Both the position numbers and the translations under genes were made by a program. A model generated the notes under the pieces. The model saw only the letters and a program-made list of their open reading frames with translations. It had not been told where the DNA came from and did not search any database. A stretch of DNA of 64,000 nucleotides from Burkholderiaceae bacterium (GTDB lineage Bacteria > Pseudomonadota > Gammaproteobacteria > Burkholderiales > Burkholderiaceae_C): assembly GCA_017992055.1 (NCBI GenBank), contig JAGOPK010000006.1, forward strand, positions 45,249-109,248, read 5' to 3'. Shown piece after piece: positions 7,493 to 16,109 of this stretch (positions are counted from its first letter, which is position 1; the number at the start of each line of letters is the position of its first letter).

Positions 7493-9220
7493 TCAGCTGC
7501 GGAACTGCATCGCATGCAGCCGCGCATACAGGCCGCCGGCTTCCAGCAGCGTGGCATGCGAGCCCTGCTCGACCACGCGGCCGGCGTCCATCACCACGAT
7601 GCGGTCGGCATGCTCCACGGTGGACAGGCGGTGGGCGATGATCAGCGTGGTGCGGCCGCGCATCAGCGTCTCCAGCGCCGCCTGCACCGCGCGCTCGCTT
7701 TCGCTGTCGAGTGCCGAGGTGGCCTCGTCGAGGATCAGCACCGGCGCGTCCTTGTACAGCGCGCGGGCGATCGCCAGGCGCTGGCGCTGGCCGCCCGAGA
7801 GCTGGCCGGCGTTGTGGCCCAGCACGGTGTCGATGCCCTGCGGCAGGCCGTCGATGAAGTCGAGCAGGAAGGCGCTGCGCAGCGCATCGCGGATGCGCTC
7901 GCGGTCGGGCGCCGGGTCGCCCAGCGCCACGTTGGCGGCCACCGTGTCGTTGAACATCACCACGTCCTGGCTGACGAGTGCGAACTGGCGGCGCAGCTGG
8001 GTGATGTCCCAGTCGGCCAGCGGCACGCCGTCCAGGCGCACCGTGCCGGCCTGGGGCTCGACGAAGCGTGGCAGCAGGTTGATCAGCGTGCTCTTGCCGG
8101 CGCCCGAGGGCCCGACCAGGGCCACGGTCTCGCCGGCGCCGATCTGCAGCGATACGCCGTCGAGCGCCGGCGGCACGTCGTCGCGAAAGCGCAGCAGCAC
8201 GTCGCGCAGGCCGATCTCGCCCTCGGCGCGGTGGCTGCGGTGGTTGCCGCTCTGCTCGGCCGGGCTCTGGTCCAGCAGCTCCAGGCCGCGCTCCACCGAG
8301 GCCAGGCCGCGGGTGATGGGCGCCATCACGTCCGACAAATGCTTGATCGGCGCCACCAGCATCAGCATGGCGGTGATGAAGGCCACGAAGCCGCCCACCG
8401 TGGTGCCGGTGGCCTGGCTCTGCCACAGCGCCACGCAGATCACCGCCGACAGCGCCAGCGCGGTGATGACCTGGGTGATCGGCGTCATCAGGCCGCTGGC
8501 GGCGACGATCTTCAGCAGCACGCGGCGCAGCGTCAGCGCATGGGTGTCGAAGCGCCGCGCCTGGGCCGGCTCGGCGCCGTGCAGGCGCACCACGCGCCAG
8601 GCCAGCACGTTTTCCTCGACCACATAGCCCAGGGCGTCGGTGGCGTCCTGGCCTTCGCGTGCCAGCCGGTGCAGGCGCCGCCCGGCGCTGCGCATGACCC
8701 AGGCCACGGCCGGGAACAGCACGCCGACAAACAGCGTCAGCCGCCAGTTCAGCCACATCAGATAGCCCAGCAGGGCCAGCAGGGTCAGCGAGTCCTTGAC
8801 CAGCGTGAGCACCGAATTGACCAGTTGCTGCGCGCCGCTCTGCACCTCGTAGACCAGGGTGTTGGTCAGGCTGGAGGCCGACTGCCGGGTGAACATCGCC
8901 GGCTGGGCATTGAGGATGCGCAGGAACATCGCCTCGCGCAGCGACTGCACGCCCTGGTAGGCGGCCCAGGACAGCGCGTACTGGGCCACGAAGCCGGCCA
9001 CGCCGCGCACCGCGAACACGCCGACGATGGCCACCGGGATCATCCACAGCGGCAGGCTGCCGCCGGCAAAGCCCTGGTCCAGCAGCGGCTTCATCAGCTC
9101 GGGGATCAGCGGCTCGGTCAGTGCACCGACCAGCGACGCGACGAAGGCCGCCACGATGCCCAGCCGGCCATGGCGGAAATACGGGGCGATGCGGGCGAAG
9201 CGCTGCAGCAGGGACGGCAT
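7493..9220 (-). CDS. msbA: Lipid A/lipid ABC exporter MsbA
   Basis: A 575-residue half-transporter with an N-terminal six-helix exporter domain (about 15-310) and a C-terminal ATPase. Walker A GPSGAGKS lies at 370-377, the signature LSGGQ at 474-478 and Walker B VLILDEA at 494-500, followed by the switch region IIAHRLS. In Gram-negative bacteria MsbA flips lipid A-core from the inner to the outer leaflet. The opening MPSLLQRFARIAPYFR is typical of betaproteobacterial MsbA. The gene is transcribed away from imuA and precedes the phospholipase-D gene. A different lipid-exporter assignment within the same subfamily cannot be excluded. Confidence 0.88.
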   Translation of the reverse strand: MPSLLQRFARIAPYFRHGRLGIVAAFVASLVGALTEPLIPELMKPLLDQGFAGGSLPLWMIPVAIVGVFAVRGVAGFVAQYALSWAAYQGVQSLREAMFLRILNAQPAMFTRQSASSLTNTLVYEVQSGAQQLVNSVLTLVKDSLTLLALLGYLMWLNWRLTLFVGVLFPAVAWVMRSAGRRLHRLAREGQDATDALGYVVEENVLAWRVVRLHGAEPAQARRFDTHALTLRRVLLKIVAASGLMTPITQVITALALSAVICVALWQSQATGTTVGGFVAFITAMLMLVAPIKHLSDVMAPITRGLASVERGLELLDQSPAEQSGNHRSHRAEGEIGLRDVLLRFRDDVPPALDGVSLQIGAGETVALVGPSGAGKSTLINLLPRFVEPQAGTVRLDGVPLADWDITQLRRQFALVSQDVVMFNDTVAANVALGDPAPDRERIRDALRSAFLLDFIDGLPQGIDTVLGHNAGQLSGGQRQRLAIARALYKDAPVLILDEATSALDSESERAVQAALETLMRGRTTLIIAHRLSTVEHADRIVVMDAGRVVEQGSHATLLEAGGLYARLHAMQFRS

Positions 9221-9314
9221 GGAGAGATGGGCAGCGCCGCCCGGGACGGGTGGCGTGGGGCGCGATTATCGGTGCTGCGCGAGCCGCTCCGGAACGCCCG
9301 GCTTGCCGAAAAGA

Positions 9315-9330
9315 CTGTATAAAAATACAG
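9315..9330 (+). promoter_or_regulatory. LexA (SOS) box
   Basis: CTGTATAAAAATACAG is a perfect match to the CTGT-N8-ACAG LexA operator of beta- and gammaproteobacteria, with an AT-rich centre in otherwise GC-rich DNA. It ends 7 bp before the imuA start. A possible sigma-70 promoter is TTGCCG (9303-9308), a 17-bp spacer and TACAGT (9326-9331), so the box covers the -10 element and the spacer. LexA binding should block imuAB until DNA damage. Confidence 0.92.
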
Positions 9331-9337
9331 TCATGGT

Positions 9338-10234
9338 GTGAACCTGTCCCTGCCCCTGTTCGATCCGCTGGATCTGCCGCTGCCTGCGCCGGCGTCCGCA
9401 CCGGCGTCCGTGCCAGCGGGCGCCGTGCTGGCGCCGCCGGTGGCTGCGGAGCCGGTCATCGCCCCCCCGCCGGCGGTTGGCGCTGGCTCTGCGCCGGACC
9501 CCGCCGCCCTGCATCCGGCGCTGTGGCGGGCCAGCCAGGTGGGCGGCGGGCGGCTGCGCTGCACGGCCAGCGGCTTTGCCGAACTCGATGCCCAGCTGCC
9601 CGGCGGCGGCTGGCCGCATGGCGAGCTGAGCGAGCTGCTGCTGGCCCGGCCCGGCACCGGCGAGCTGCGCCTGCTGGCGCCGGCGCTGCGCGCCATCGCG
9701 CCGCGCTGCGTGATGCTGTTCGATCCGCCGGCCCTGCTGTGTGCCTGGGGCCTGGCCCAGCAGGGCCTGGACAGCCGCCATTGGCTGGTGGTGGCGCCGC
9801 CCCAGGGACAGGGCCAGGGCCAGGCGCCGCCGCCGCTGCCGACGGCCGATCTGCTGTGGGCGCTGGAGCAGGCGCTGCGCAGCGGCCAGGTCGGTGCGGT
9901 GCTGGCCTGGCTGCCGCAGCGCCTGCGTGCCGACGCGCTGCGCCGCCTGCAGCTGGCCGCCCAGGCCCACGACGGGCCGGTGTTCCTGCTGCGCCATGCC
10001 GCGCAGCAGCACCAGGCCAGCGCCGCGCCGCTGCGCCTGCTGCTGCAGCCCCAGGGCGTGGACGGCCTGTCGCTGCGCCTGCTCAAGCGCCGCGGCCCGC
10101 CGCTGGTCCAGGGGCTGCGCCTGGCGCTGCCGACGCCGCTCACGCCCGGCCAGCAAGCGCATGCGCTGGCGCGGCGGGCGCTGGGTCAGACCCGGCAGCC
10201 ACCGGCACGGCCGGCGGCACGGCAGTCGGCATGA
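9338..10234 (+). CDS. imuA: Translesion synthesis-associated protein ImuA
   Basis: 298 residues resembling ImuA (SulA/RecA-like), the accessory factor of the ImuA-ImuB mutasome. Typical stretches are ALHPALWRASQ near residue 58 and SGFAELDAQLPGGGWP near 81. The first 55 residues are a low-complexity Ala/Pro-rich region. The start is a GTG at 9338; the nearby ATG at 9333 leads to a stop after two codons. The start lies only 7 bp after the LexA box, leaving no room for a ribosome-binding site, so the mRNA may be leaderless or translation may begin further in. imuB follows. Confidence 0.88.
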   Translation: MNLSLPLFDPLDLPLPAPASAPASVPAGAVLAPPVAAEPVIAPPPAVGAGSAPDPAALHPALWRASQVGGGRLRCTASGFAELDAQLPGGGWPHGELSELLLARPGTGELRLLAPALRAIAPRCVMLFDPPALLCAWGLAQQGLDSRHWLVVAPPQGQGQGQAPPPLPTADLLWALEQALRSGQVGAVLAWLPQRLRADALRRLQLAAQAHDGPVFLLRHAAQQHQASAAPLRLLLQPQGVDGLSLRLLKRRGPPLVQGLRLALPTPLTPGQQAHALARRALGQTRQPPARPAARQSA

Positions 10235-10247
10235 TGCGGTCCCGGCG

Positions 10248-11945
10248 ATGCTCTGGCTGGCCCTGCATTTCCCGGCGCTGTCGCTCGAATCCTGGGCGGC
10301 CACCCTGGCCCCCGCCGATGACGCGCCGCTGCTGGCCCTGCAGCACGAGCACCACATCACCCAGGCCAGCGCCGCCGCCCGCGCCCGCGGCGTGCGCCCG
10401 GGCATGCGGCGCGCCACCGCGCTGGCCCTGGTGCCCGAGCTGCGCCTGGGCCAGGCCGATGCGCTGCGCGATGTGCGTGCGCTGCGCGCCGTGGCGCATG
10501 TGGCCCTGCAGTTCAGCCCGTCGGTGGCCTGGGCCACGCCACCCGACTGGTGTCCGCTGACGGCGCGGTCAGGCCAGGCCTCGGCCGCGGCGGGCGAGGC
10601 CGAGGCCCGCGACGCCGACGAGCTCAACCCCGACGACACGCCGCCGCAGCCGGCCTCCAGCTCGGCCCTGGTGGGCGTGCGGCTGGAGGTGCAGTCCTGC
10701 CTGCGCCTGCACGGCGGCCTGGCGGCGCTGCTGGCGCGGCTGCGCGCGGCCCTGGCCCAGGTGCTGCCCGGCATGGTGCGGCTGCGCATCGCCAGCGCGC
10801 CCACGGCCCTGGGGGCGGCCCTGCTGGCGGCCTGGCGCGCCGACCTGGAGCAGGGCCCGCACAGCACCGACCTGGCCGCGCTGCAGCCGCTGCTGGACCC
10901 GCTGCCCCTGCACTTGCTGGGACCGGGCCGGCGCCACTGGGCCGCGTTGCAGGGCATGGGCCTGCGCCGGCTGGGCGATCTGGCCGGCCTGCCGCGCGCC
11001 GGCCTGGCGCGGCGCTTCGGTCCCGAGCTGCTGGCCGACATCGATGGCGCGCGCGGCCAGGCGCCCGAGGCGCAGCGCTGGCTGGGCCTGCCGGCGCAGT
11101 TCCACAGCCGGCTGGAGCTGCAGGCCCGCGCCGACACCAGCGCCCAGATGCTGCATGGTGCGCAGCTGCTGCTGGCGCGCCTCTTGGCCTGGGCGCGGGC
11201 GCGGCAGGTGGCCATCGTGCGCTTCACGCTGCGCCTGCACCACGAGCCGCGCTGGCTGGTCTCGGCCGATTCGCCGGCCAGCCCGTGCACCGATCTGGCC
11301 ATCGCCCCGGCCCAGCCCAGCGCCGAGGCCGCCCACCTGGCCCTGCTGCTGGCCGAGCGCCTGGGCGCGCTGGCGCTGCCGGCGCCGGCGCTGGAGCTGA
11401 GCCTGCTGTGCCAGGCCACGGCGGCGGCGGCACCGCCCAGCGCCGAGCTGTTTGCCGACGCCGGCCAGGCCAGCGCCGCCAGCCGCCAGCAGGGCCTGGC
11501 GCGCCTGGTCGAGCGCCTGCAGGCGCGGCTGGGCCGCGAGCGTGTGCAGCGCCTGGGCGCGCGGGCCGAGCGCCGGCCCGAGCTGGCCACCTGCTGGCAG
11601 CCGGCCGATCCGGCGCGGCTGCTGGCGCCCTTGCCGGCGACGTTGGCCGAGTCCACGGCCGAGCTGCTGGCCCTGGCGCGCCAGGCCCTGCCGGCCCAGC
11701 CGGTGTGGCTGCTGCCGCAGCCGCAGGCGCTGGCCGAGCGCGACGGCCTGCCGCTGCACCAGGGCCGCGGCCTGCAGCTGCTGGCCGGCCCCGAGCGCCT
11801 GGAAACCGGCTGGTGGGACGGCGCCCTGGTGCTGCGCGACTATTTCATCGCCCAGCATGACGGGGCCGGGTCCGGTCTGCTGTGGGTGTTCCGCAGCCAC
11901 GACGCCCACCGGCCCGGCTGGTATCTGCAGGGCCTGTTTGCCTGA
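10248..11945 (+). CDS. imuB: ImuB, catalytically inactive Y-family polymerase homologue
   Basis: 565 residues similar to Y-family DNA polymerases and typical of ImuB. The N-terminus reads MLWLALHFPALSLES, where active polymerases have an aspartate-containing HIDMDAF-like stretch, so catalytic carboxylates are missing as expected for ImuB. In known systems ImuB bridges the beta clamp, ImuA and the polymerase DnaE2 during damage-induced mutagenesis. The start at ATG 10248 lies 13 bp after the imuA stop. An acidic insert (about residues 105-125) is unusual. No dnaE2 follows; the next genes are unrelated. Confidence 0.9.
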   Translation: MLWLALHFPALSLESWAATLAPADDAPLLALQHEHHITQASAAARARGVRPGMRRATALALVPELRLGQADALRDVRALRAVAHVALQFSPSVAWATPPDWCPLTARSGQASAAAGEAEARDADELNPDDTPPQPASSSALVGVRLEVQSCLRLHGGLAALLARLRAALAQVLPGMVRLRIASAPTALGAALLAAWRADLEQGPHSTDLAALQPLLDPLPLHLLGPGRRHWAALQGMGLRRLGDLAGLPRAGLARRFGPELLADIDGARGQAPEAQRWLGLPAQFHSRLELQARADTSAQMLHGAQLLLARLLAWARARQVAIVRFTLRLHHEPRWLVSADSPASPCTDLAIAPAQPSAEAAHLALLLAERLGALALPAPALELSLLCQATAAAAPPSAELFADAGQASAASRQQGLARLVERLQARLGRERVQRLGARAERRPELATCWQPADPARLLAPLPATLAESTAELLALARQALPAQPVWLLPQPQALAERDGLPLHQGRGLQLLAGPERLETGWWDGALVLRDYFIAQHDGAGSGLLWVFRSHDAHRPGWYLQGLFA

Positions 11946-11979
11946 TGATGCGCGGGTACTCCGATGCCAGGCCCCGCGC

Positions 11980-12402
11980 ATGAGCGATACCGTCCGCCCC
12001 GCAGGTTATTCAGGCACGCCGCTGGCGCGCAAGCTGGGCCTGGCGGCCGGCCAGCATTGGCATGCCGAGGCCGCACCCGAGGGCCTGACGGACTGGCTGG
12101 CGCCGCTGCCGGCCGATCTGCACTGGCAGGCCCAGCCCGATGCGCAGACCGACCTGGCCCTGGTCTTCACCCGCCAGCGCGAGCATCTGGCGCAGCGCCT
12201 GCAGGCCCTGCGCCAGCGGCTGCGGCCCGACGCCATGCTATGGGTGTGCTGGCCCAAGAAGGCCTCGGGCCTGGCCAGCACGGTCAGCGAGGACGTGGTG
12301 CGCGAGCTGGCATTGCCGCTGGGCTGGGTGGATGTCAAGGTCTGCGCCGTCAGCGACATCTGGTCGGGGTTGAAGCTGGTGGTGCGCAAGGGCTTGCGCT
12401 AG
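11980..12402 (+). CDS. DUF3052 family protein
   Basis: A 140-residue soluble protein of the DUF3052 type: an opening AGYSGTPLARKLGL and a C-terminal half containing MLWVCWPKKASG and VCAVSDIWSGLKLVVRK are typical. The function of the family is unknown. It starts at ATG 11980, 34 bp after imuB, on the same strand, and may share the SOS transcript. No signal peptide or membrane segment is visible. Confidence 0.82.
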   Translation: MSDTVRPAGYSGTPLARKLGLAAGQHWHAEAAPEGLTDWLAPLPADLHWQAQPDAQTDLALVFTRQREHLAQRLQALRQRLRPDAMLWVCWPKKASGLASTVSEDVVRELALPLGWVDVKVCAVSDIWSGLKLVVRKGLR

Positions 12403-12438
12403 CGTGGCGCCAGCCCAACCCTTTGCCCGCCGATCCGC

Positions 12439-13083
12439 ATGAGCGACACCCTGTCTCCAGCGTCCGATACCGTCACCAGCCTGGCCGAGCTGCAGGCCTT
12501 GTATGCCGCGCCGGGTGAGCGGGCGCTGCGCAAGCAGCTGCCGGCGCTGGACGCGCATGCACGGCGCTTCATTGCGCTGTCGCCGTTTCTGGTGCTGTCC
12601 AGCCACGACGGCGCCGGCGCCCTGGATGCCTCGCCGCGGGGCGGTGCGCCGGGCTTTGTGCAGGTCACCGAGGGCGGCGAGCTGCTGATCCCCGATGCCG
12701 CCGGCAACAACCGGCTGGACTCGCTGCGCAACATCGTGCAGACCGGTGCGGTGGGCCTGCTGTTCCTGATCCCCGGTGTCGACGAGACGCTGCGCATCAA
12801 CGGCCGCGCCTGGCTGTCGCGGGCCGCGGCCGACATCGCGCTGTGCTCGGCCAGCGTGCAGGCCGAGCGCCGCCCGCCCAAGCTGGTGATCCGCGTGGCC
12901 GTGCGCGAGGCCTATCTGCATTGCGCCAAGGCGCTGATGCGCTCGCGTCTGTGGTCCGACGAGGCGCGCCAGCCGCGCAGCGTGCTGCCCAGCATGGGCC
13001 AGATGATCCACGACCAGGCCGGCCTGAGCGGGCCGGTGGAATCGCAGGACCAGATGGTGGCGCGCTACGCCGCCGATCTTTGA
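12439..13083 (+). CDS. Pyridoxamine 5'-phosphate oxidase-family flavoprotein
   Basis: A 214-residue protein with the split-barrel fold of PPOX-type flavin-binding proteins, close to the MSMEG_1061 subfamily. Features that support this are FLVLSSHDGAGALDASPRGG, GNNRLDSLRNIV and the C-terminal HCAKALMRSRLW with a following QMIHDQ. Such proteins bind FMN or F420, and their substrates are mostly unknown. The start ATG at 12439 lies 36 bp after the DUF3052 gene and the stop abuts the following acetyltransferase, suggesting one transcript. Confidence 0.85.
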   Translation: MSDTLSPASDTVTSLAELQALYAAPGERALRKQLPALDAHARRFIALSPFLVLSSHDGAGALDASPRGGAPGFVQVTEGGELLIPDAAGNNRLDSLRNIVQTGAVGLLFLIPGVDETLRINGRAWLSRAAADIALCSASVQAERRPPKLVIRVAVREAYLHCAKALMRSRLWSDEARQPRSVLPSMGQMIHDQAGLSGPVESQDQMVARYAADL

Positions 13084-13085
13084 GC

Positions 13086-13652
13086 GTGCCGCCCGATCCG
13101 CCCGTCCAGTCTGTCGGACCGCCGGGCCTGGAGCTGCGCCCGGCCCGCCCGGCCGACCGCGCGGCGCTGCAGCAGATGCTGGAGCTGTACCAGCACGATC
13201 TGGACAACGCCGGCATCTGGCCGCAGGAGCTGGATGCCCGCGCCTGTTATGGCTACCCGCTGCAGCCCTGGTTCGAGGCCGATGCCGCGGCCCAGGGCCG
13301 CCATGCCTTCGTCGCCACGCTGCACGGCGGCTGGGCCGGTTTTGCGCTGGTCAGTCCGGCACTGCGCATCGGCCCGCGCCGCGCCGACGGGCGCTGGATG
13401 GACCAGTTCTGGGTGCGTGCCCGCCTGCGCCGCAGCGGCATCGGCCGGGCGCTGGCGCGGGCCGTGTTCCAGGCCCTGCCAGGCCATTGGCAGGTGGGCC
13501 AGATGCCGGCCAATGCCGCGGCCCAGGCTTTCTGGCGCACGGTCATCGCCGGGCACTGCGCCGCGCAGGGCTGGCCGCCGCACCGCGAGCAGCGTCTGGT
13601 CGACGGCCCCTGGCAGGGCCTGGTGCAGTGCTTCGAGCCCCCGGCGCGGTGA
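13086..13652 (+). CDS. GNAT family N-acetyltransferase
   Basis: 188 residues from a GTG start 2 bp after the previous stop. The acetyl-CoA-binding region is visible as QFWVRARLRRSGIGRALARAVF (motif A, with R-R-S-G-I-G), flanked by strands typical of the GNAT fold. The N-terminus begins ELRPARPADRAAL, a common GNAT opening, which rules out the internal ATG as start. Its stop overlaps the GTG of a second GNAT gene (GTGA). The acceptor substrate is unknown. Confidence 0.82.
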   Translation: MPPDPPVQSVGPPGLELRPARPADRAALQQMLELYQHDLDNAGIWPQELDARACYGYPLQPWFEADAAAQGRHAFVATLHGGWAGFALVSPALRIGPRRADGRWMDQFWVRARLRRSGIGRALARAVFQALPGHWQVGQMPANAAAQAFWRTVIAGHCAAQGWPPHREQRLVDGPWQGLVQCFEPPAR

Positions 13653-14215
13653 ACCCGGCCGATCCCATGCAGGCCCTGGCCGCGCCCGGCCTGCGGCTGG
13701 AGCCGCTGCTGGCCAGCCATGCCGACGAGTTGTATGCGGTGCTGCGCGAGCCCGGCATGTTCCGCTGGATCGACCAGCCGCCGCCGGCCTCGCTGCAGGC
13801 GCTGCGCGAGCGCTATGCCCTGCTGCAGGCGCGCATGCCGCCCGATGCCAGCCAGGCCTGGCTGAACTGGGCGCTGCGTCCGCTGGACGGCGAACAAGCC
13901 TGCATCGGCCTGGTGCAGGCCACGGTGCTGCCCGAAGGCAGCGGCAGCTGGGCCTGGGTGGCCTACCAGCTGTCGGCGGCCTGGCGCGGCCGTGGCCTGG
14001 CCCGTGCCGCCACCGCGGTGATGATCGAGCACCTGCGCCAGCACTGGGGCTGCACCCGCTGGCTGGCCACCGTGGAGGCCGATAACCTGGCCTCGGTGCG
14101 CCTGCTGCAGGCGCTGGGCTTTGCCGCCGCCACGGCTGACGAGGCCGCCGCGCATCGGCTGGCGGCCAGCGAGCGGCTGTTTGTGCTGCGGGCCATGCCG
14201 CAGCCGCAGCCGTAA
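13649..14215 (+). CDS. GNAT family N-acetyltransferase (RimJ/RimL-like)
   Basis: About 188 residues. The acetyl-CoA site appears in SAAWRGRGLARAATAVMIEH (R-G-R-G-L-A), followed by VEADNLASVRLLQALGF, which is diagnostic of the RimJ/RimL-type GNAT group. I use the GTG at 13649, which overlaps the previous stop; an ATG at 13667 is an alternative 6 codons later. It ends a plus-strand run that starts at imuA and is convergent with lysE 7 bp away. Substrate unknown. Confidence 0.82.
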   Translation: MNPADPMQALAAPGLRLEPLLASHADELYAVLREPGMFRWIDQPPPASLQALRERYALLQARMPPDASQAWLNWALRPLDGEQACIGLVQATVLPEGSGSWAWVAYQLSAAWRGRGLARAATAVMIEHLRQHWGCTRWLATVEADNLASVRLLQALGFAAATADEAAAHRLAASERLFVLRAMPQPQP

Positions 14216-14222
14216 TTGCAGC

Positions 14223-14906
14223 TCAGCGGGCGCCGTCCAGCCCCAGCTTCAGACCCAGCGCGACGAACAGCGCGCCCACGCCGCGGTTCAGCCACAGCCC
14301 GGCGCGGCGCGCCGCCGCATGCCGGCCCAGGCCGCGCGACAGCGCCGCCGCCAGCCCGGCCAGGCCCAGGTTGACCAGGGTGCCATTGACGGTGAACACC
14401 GCGCCCAGCAGCACAAAGGCCAGGGCCGACTGCAGCGGCGGCAGCGCCTGGCCGGCCACCACCGGGTGGATGAACTGCGGCACGAAGGCCAGGAAGAACA
14501 GCGCCACCTTGGGGTTCAGCGCATTGGTCAGAAAGCCCTGCCAGAACACGCGCCGCCAGGGCTGGGGCGAGGGCGTCGGCTGCCCGGCGGTGCCATCGCC
14601 GTCCACGGCGGCGGCCGGCCGGCTGCGCAGCAGGCCCAGGCCCAGCCACACCAGATAGGCCGCACCCACCCAGCGCAGCAGCGTGAAGGCCAGCGGCGAG
14701 CCGGCCAGCAGCGCGCCCAGGCCGGCGGCGGCCGCGGCCACATGCACCGAGCAGCCGGCGCCCACGCCCAGCGCCGCGGCGGCGCCGATGCGCCAGCCCT
14801 GGGCCGCGGCGCGGCTGGCGATCAGCGCCATGTCGGCACCGGGCGTCAGGTTCAGCAGCAGGCCGGCGGCGATGAACAGCGGCCAGTCGTGGATGGCGTC
14901 GAGCAT
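14223..14906 (-). CDS. LysE/RhtB family amino-acid exporter
   Basis: A 227-residue membrane protein with about six hydrophobic segments. The family signature near the N-terminus, LLLNLTPGADMALIASRAAAQG, is present in the form N-L-T-P-G-x-D, and FLTNALNPKVALFFLAFVPQ in the middle is also diagnostic. Members export amino acids or homoserine lactones; substrate here is unknown. The start at ATG 14906 is 22 bp downstream of the second chrA gene, so it is likely the last gene of that operon. An upstream extension was rejected because it lacks a signal and shifts the signature away from the N-terminus. Confidence 0.9.
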   Translation of the reverse strand: MLDAIHDWPLFIAAGLLLNLTPGADMALIASRAAAQGWRIGAAAALGVGAGCSVHVAAAAAGLGALLAGSPLAFTLLRWVGAAYLVWLGLGLLRSRPAAAVDGDGTAGQPTPSPQPWRRVFWQGFLTNALNPKVALFFLAFVPQFIHPVVAGQALPPLQSALAFVLLGAVFTVNGTLVNLGLAGLAAALSRGLGRHAAARRAGLWLNRGVGALFVALGLKLGLDGAR

Positions 14907-14928
14907 GGTGCAGGCGTGCGAGCGGCGT

Positions 14929-15528
14929 TCAGGCCCAGCCGGCCAGGCCCGCCAGGGCGCCGGCGGCAATCGGCCACAGCGGGTTGAGCTTGCCACGCAG
15001 CATCAGCAGCACGGTGGCGGCGGCCAGGGCCAGCTGCGGCCAGCGCTGGGCCAGCAGGCCCGGCTGCTGCAGCGCGCCCAGGCCCTCGGGCAGCACCAGC
15101 ACCACGCCGGTGGCCAGCAGCAGGCCCAGCGTCACCGGCGTCATGCCGGTGGTGAAGGCGCGCATGGCCAGCGACTGCGCCTGGCGCCGGCCGTAGCGCC
15201 CCATCACCAGGGCCAGCGCGCTGGACGGCAGCAGCATGCCGCCCATCGTCGCCGCGGCGCCGGCCAGGCCGGCGGTGTAGAAGCCGACCAGGGCCACGAA
15301 CAGGATGTTGGGGCCGGGCGCGGCCTGGGCGATGGCCACTGCGGCGCCAAAGTCGCTGGCGCCCAGCCAGCCGCGCTCGGCCACCAGCCAGCGCTGCATG
15401 TCCGGCGCGGTGGTGATGGCGCCGCCCACGGCCAGCAGCGACAGCAGCGCAAAGTGCCCGGTCAGCGCCAGCAGGTCGGCCAGGCCATGGCCGTGCAGGT
15501 CCAGCCACTGGGCCCAGAAACCGCTCAT
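14929..15528 (-). CDS. Chromate transporter ChrA, second short subunit
   Basis: 199 residues forming one CHR domain with six membrane segments. The conserved segment SLLAVGGAITTAPDMQR and the motif AQAAPGPNILFVALVGF (x-A-P-G-P-N) are typical of ChrA. Short ChrA proteins work in pairs, each giving half of a transporter that moves chromate or sulfate. Its ATG overlaps the stop of the other short chrA by 4 bp. A chromate function is family-based; sulfate or another oxyanion remains possible. Confidence 0.88.
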   Translation of the reverse strand: MSGFWAQWLDLHGHGLADLLALTGHFALLSLLAVGGAITTAPDMQRWLVAERGWLGASDFGAAVAIAQAAPGPNILFVALVGFYTAGLAGAAATMGGMLLPSSALALVMGRYGRRQAQSLAMRAFTTGMTPVTLGLLLATGVVLVLPEGLGALQQPGLLAQRWPQLALAAATVLLMLRGKLNPLWPIAAGALAGLAGWA

Positions 15529-16109
15529 CGGCGCCCCTTGTCGACCTGGTCGGCCCGGTGCAGCCGCAGCGCAACCGCGGCCATCGCCGGTGCACCCAGG
15601 CCCAGCACCACCCACAGCATGGGCCAGCGCAGGCCGCCCACGCCGGCCAGCGTGGCCAGGGCCAGGCTCCAGGCCAGCGGCCGGCCCAGCGGGCTGGAGC
15701 GCAGCGTGCGCGCCAGCTTCAAGCCGGTGGCGATGATCAGGCCGGCGGCCACCGCGCCCATGCCACGCAGCGCCGCGGCCACCTCGGGCAGCTCGCGCCA
15801 CTGCTGGTACAGCGCCGCCAGCAGCAGCACGATGGCCAGTGGCAGCGCCAGCAGGCCGGCGCTGGCGGCCAGCGCGCCGCGCAGGCCGAACCAGCGGTCG
15901 CCCAGCATCAGCGCCAGGTTGACGATGTTCGGCCCCGGCAGCACCTGGGCCAGCGCCAGCTGGGCCACGAAGTCCTCGGCCTGGAGCCAGCGCCGGCGTT
16001 CCACCAGCTCGTGGTGGGCGATGGGCAGCACGCCGCCAAAGCCCTGCAGCGCCAGCCGCGTGAAGGCCCAGAACAGCTGGGTGCAGGAGGTGGGGCGTGG
16101 CTCAGCCAT
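15525..16109 (-). CDS. Chromate transporter ChrA, first short subunit
   Basis: 194 residues with one CHR domain, the partner of the gene that follows. Visible signatures are RLALQGFGGVLPIAHHELV near the N-terminus and ALAQVLPGPNIVNLALMLG (Q-V-L-P-G-P-N). The start ATG at 16109 overlaps the end of the upstream MFS gene by 8 bp and the stop overlaps chrA-2 by 4 bp. The pair replaces the single long ChrA of other bacteria. Confidence 0.88.
   Translation of the reverse strand: MAEPRPTSCTQLFWAFTRLALQGFGGVLPIAHHELVERRRWLQAEDFVAQLALAQVLPGPNIVNLALMLGDRWFGLRGALAASAGLLALPLAIVLLLAALYQQWRELPEVAAALRGMGAVAAGLIIATGLKLARTLRSSPLGRPLAWSLALATLAGVGGLRWPMLWVVLGLGAPAMAAVALRLHRADQVDKGRR

Noticed and set aside
5805-9401. 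A continuous minus-strand open frame of 1198 codons
   Set aside because: It contains the true phospholipase-D gene only in its 3' part. Upstream it is an out-of-frame shadow of msbA, which has all ABC motifs in another frame.
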